Of a DNA stretch of 64,000 nt, positions 61,163 through 64,000 are shown in pieces. The stretch's first letter is position 1. Each line of letters begins with the position of its first letter. The DNA comes from Buddleja alternifolia (taxonomy: Eukaryota; Streptophyta; Magnoliopsida; Lamiales; Scrophulariaceae), in NCBI GenBank assembly GCA_019426215.1, contig CM033402.1, positions 7,813,246 through 7,877,245 of the forward strand, given 5' to 3'. The notes beneath the pieces are model-generated. The model worked only from the letters and a program-made list of their open reading frames with translations. It was not told the DNA's origin and did not search any database. The translations under genes and the position numbers were made by a program.

Positions 61163-61599
61163 CTAAGGATCACTATCATGCTTGAGTCCCAATATTTTTA
61201 GGATTTTTTTTTGTGTTCATCTCTTTCTCAATTTTATCATATTGAGGGCTCATTTGGTAAAGAATAGTTTTTTTTTTTTTGTGTTTATCTTCTTCACATA
61301 AATATAATTTTGTTAGTATTGAGAGCTCATTTTGTGATAAATTGAGTTTTTTTGTTTAAATAACTATATACTAATTTGATGGCTAATAGTATAATCTATT
61401 GGAAATTACTTGATTTAGTATGTATTAGTTTTAATACTAATATGTCAAGACATTATTTAAACAAGTGGATTGAATTCATTACTAAATAATATCTATGTCG
61501 GGGTTGAATGTAAATATACTTGAATGAGGGATCACATTTAAAAAGGAAAAAGAAGAAGTATTTGCATATAAGTCCTTATTTCCACTCTTTGAGATAGCA

Positions 61600-64000
61600 A
61601 ATGTGTCCAAATCGAGTGTTATTTAGCTCAAATTCTTCCTAAGATGATTAGGAACAATAATAAGAATTCTGTTGTCTCTTAAATTCTACCAAAATTTCCA
61701 GAATTGGACATGCAAACACCACCTCATCTTCCCTGTTTTTAATTCTAGCAACATGCCTCCAGTTTTCTTTGCCAGAATCATATCTTCCACTGGTCGGATT
61801 GTTCATGCAAACCCACTGTTGGAAAGATACGTTTGCGTAGATGATGTTAATGGTGAGTTTTTCTATTTTTGGTTCAGTAAATAATCCAGAATTGTCGGTT
61901 AAAGAATCACAGCCACTGCCCGGTTTTTAGTCCAAAAACTGTGTATCATTTCTTTTTCCCCTGAAATGTTCCTTATACTGGTCCAATTGGTTATCCAAGA
62001 TTATCCCTAGAAAGCTCATTCAGTGTAGATATTATTACTGATAAGTTTTGTTAGAAATCGTTTAGAAAATATTTCAATCTTCTCAGTCAAATCATCACTG
62101 GCAGTAATCTCTATTGAATTCCAGAATCTGTGTTTCATATTGAATTGCCTAGAAACCTCTTTTTCTATGATCTGATTATACATTCAAAACCATATTTAGA
62201 ATTCTTATTTAGTGCAGATATGTTGAATGGTAAAGTTTGTTGAAAATGGATGAGAAAATAGTCCAGAAATGGCCATCAAAGGACCTATGCGAGTATGCTG
62301 TTTTGATTTCCAATAACTATCATTCATGTTTCTTTGTTTTGAAATACCCCTTATTTTGGTTCTATGGTAAATTCGAGATAACCACTAGACAGCGCTTTGA
62401 ATTTAGATGTTGTTAGTGATAAGAGTTTCCAAGATCCTTGGTGTAATGTGAATGGAAAGTTGATTTGTCTACAAGGTGGCATGACGTGTCTAAATCTGGC
62501 AGTTTCGGAACATTGAGTTTGAAGGGATGATTTATCCTTTTCAGTCAGGTTCTTGGAATGAAACTTAGATTTTAAGAAATCTTAGTTATTTAAGAACTTA
62601 TGGATATTAATTTTAGTTATTGATTGGAATGTTAAAGGGACGAACAAAAGATAACGGCGGAGGCGCGCGACAATCAAAGGAGGCACACGGTGAAACGATC
62701 TGGTTTAATTTTGTTCACGAATGAACAATGAAGGTTTCCAGCTTCTTGGATCTAAGCTATACATAGTATTGAAGCTGGATAAGTGTTGGGTAAGTTGTCT
62801 TAGCATTAACTTTTGGTTATTTGCAATTAAGTGTGTATCATATTGGGAATTAGAATTCAGATAACTTGATTATGTAAATGTAGTAGTGATTACGTTCTTA
62901 TTTGGAATAGGTTCGTTCTCAACAACACTATTTGAGGAAACACAATTTAACTAGTTGGTAGAGTTGGAGATTCGCTCAGTACCGATTCTGAGTAGCTCGG
63001 AAGTGTACTGTGAGTTGCCTCGCAAAACTATATTTATATGTCTTTCCAAACTGGAACGAAGTTTTACTACGTCCTATATATATTTATATGCAATTTGTCA
63101 TGGTTTTACCCGTTATCAAATAAATGAATTTCAATATTTTTCAAATAATATCAGAAGTACTTTTTCTAAACCATTGCATTGTACATTTTTCCAAAGTCAT
63201 GAATCATTTTAAATGCATATTTTGGAGAAAATGATTTCCAACAAACACTTATTCACTAAAATTGACTGATTATTGTAATATGAGCCAAAAGGCCACTATT
63301 GCATCAACAGTGAATTTATGTGATTGCATATTTTATATGGTTGAATGTCGGGCCTAAGTGTCAGGCGTGGATAGGGCTAGGGTTCGGCTGGACAGGCACG
63401 GGCCTGCAGTCTTAAAACGATTCCCGCTATCCACAGCCAAATCCCAACACCTAAAGACAGAGTGTTCTGAGGGTGAGTGGGTCGTAGGAATTGAATTGTG
63501 GCATACCTGGGATATGACCAAACGGGCTTCCGAGCCTAAGTGGGGAAGCATAAGGTGATGGCTTTTAAGCCGAGTGTTCAGGGGTGACAAGAAAGAAGCA
63601 GCGGGACCCAAAGTGCTATGAGCAAAGTCATCGGACGTGATGCTACTGCTAACATGGCCCCCTAATGCTTAAATGTGAAATGTAAAGTTTACTGTAACTG
63701 CCTATTGATTGAATGTATATACTAAAGTTTTGGTGTAATATCACCCATTGCTGAACTACTAGTATGAAAGCAAATGTCATTTTAACTATTTCAATGATTT
63801 TCAGAAAAATAAAAAGTATTATTGATTTCACCTCATTAACTTGTGGTTTTTGGGTTTAAAAACTATTTTAAGCACTTTTCACACAAACACTGGCACTCAC
63901 TAAGCCTTTGCTTACGTATTTCACTTTCTTCCTTCCAGTTAGAGGTGAGTTGAGCAATGAGACTGGCTTGGAGGATCATGTGTATCGACATGGACAATCC
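61600..64000. other. Unassigned, possibly retroelement-derived
   Basis: The base composition is less AT-biased in parts (63340-63660), with no long open frame. Loosely repeated phrases (for example CCAGAAT, TTTAGAAAATA, AGTGTAGATATTATTA / AGTGCAGATATGTTGA) between 61880 and 62450 suggest divergent repeats of about 150-200 bp. A short frame at about 61750-61860 (MPPVFFARIISSTGR) ending in a GT donor-like site is not recognisable. Confidence 0.3.

Larger units (their letters stand above)
59757..64000. other. Gene-less right end of the window
   Basis: About 400 bases of VAMP714 promoter region come first, then a Tourist-like copy (60190-60638), AT-rich DNA, a foldback (61068-61162) and 2.4 kb of unassigned sequence (61600-64000). 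No gene is supported. Confidence 0.65.

Overview
The window is AT-rich nuclear DNA from a flowering plant, almost certainly a eudicot and perhaps an asterid. The evidence is long GT-AG introns, plant-only gene families (CASP, CYC-B type lycopene cyclase, ELM1, a plant Longin SNARE) and a dense population of small DNA transposons. There is no prokaryotic or organellar block, no CRISPR array, and I saw no rRNA or tRNA gene.

Seven protein-coding genes can be reconstructed exon by exon with consistent reading phase. On the + strand are a plastid-targeted membrane protein with an AtpI/CGL160-like C-terminus (2037-6314, 9 exons) and nicalin (10754-20773, 14 exons). On the - strand are the decapping activator DCP1 (23692-30164, 8 exons), a Casparian strip membrane domain protein (32635-34293, 3 exons), the mitochondrial fission factor ELM1 (36468-43860, 10 exons), an intronless lycopene beta-cyclase/neoxanthin synthase-type enzyme (51490-52974) and the R-SNARE VAMP714 (55769-59756, 4 exons, one GC-AG intron). 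The genes serve unrelated housekeeping or tissue-specific roles (plastid membrane, ER membrane, P-body, endodermis, mitochondrion, carotenoid synthesis, vesicle fusion). They are not an operon or cluster.

The space between genes, and several introns, is filled with non-autonomous transposons. Four have clean insertion signatures: a 374-bp foldback with exact 9-bp target duplications (10030-10403), a 272-bp foldback with exact 9-bp duplications (54607-54878), a 454-bp hAT-like element with exact 8-bp duplications (53934-54387), and Tourist-like elements with TAA or CTA duplications. One Tourist-like element is nested in another, and a related copy at 60.2-60.6 kb preserves the unoccupied site. 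Larger inverted-repeat elements at 7.3-8.8, 45.7-47.0 and 47.2-49.4 kb are candidates for Mutator-like elements, two of them with GC-rich interiors.

The last 2.4 kb (61.6-64 kb) reads like retroelement or other repeat sequence but could not be assigned. I found no convincing previously undescribed biochemical system. The most interesting material is the transposon architecture, the GC-AG intron, and the catalytic-residue loss in nicalin.
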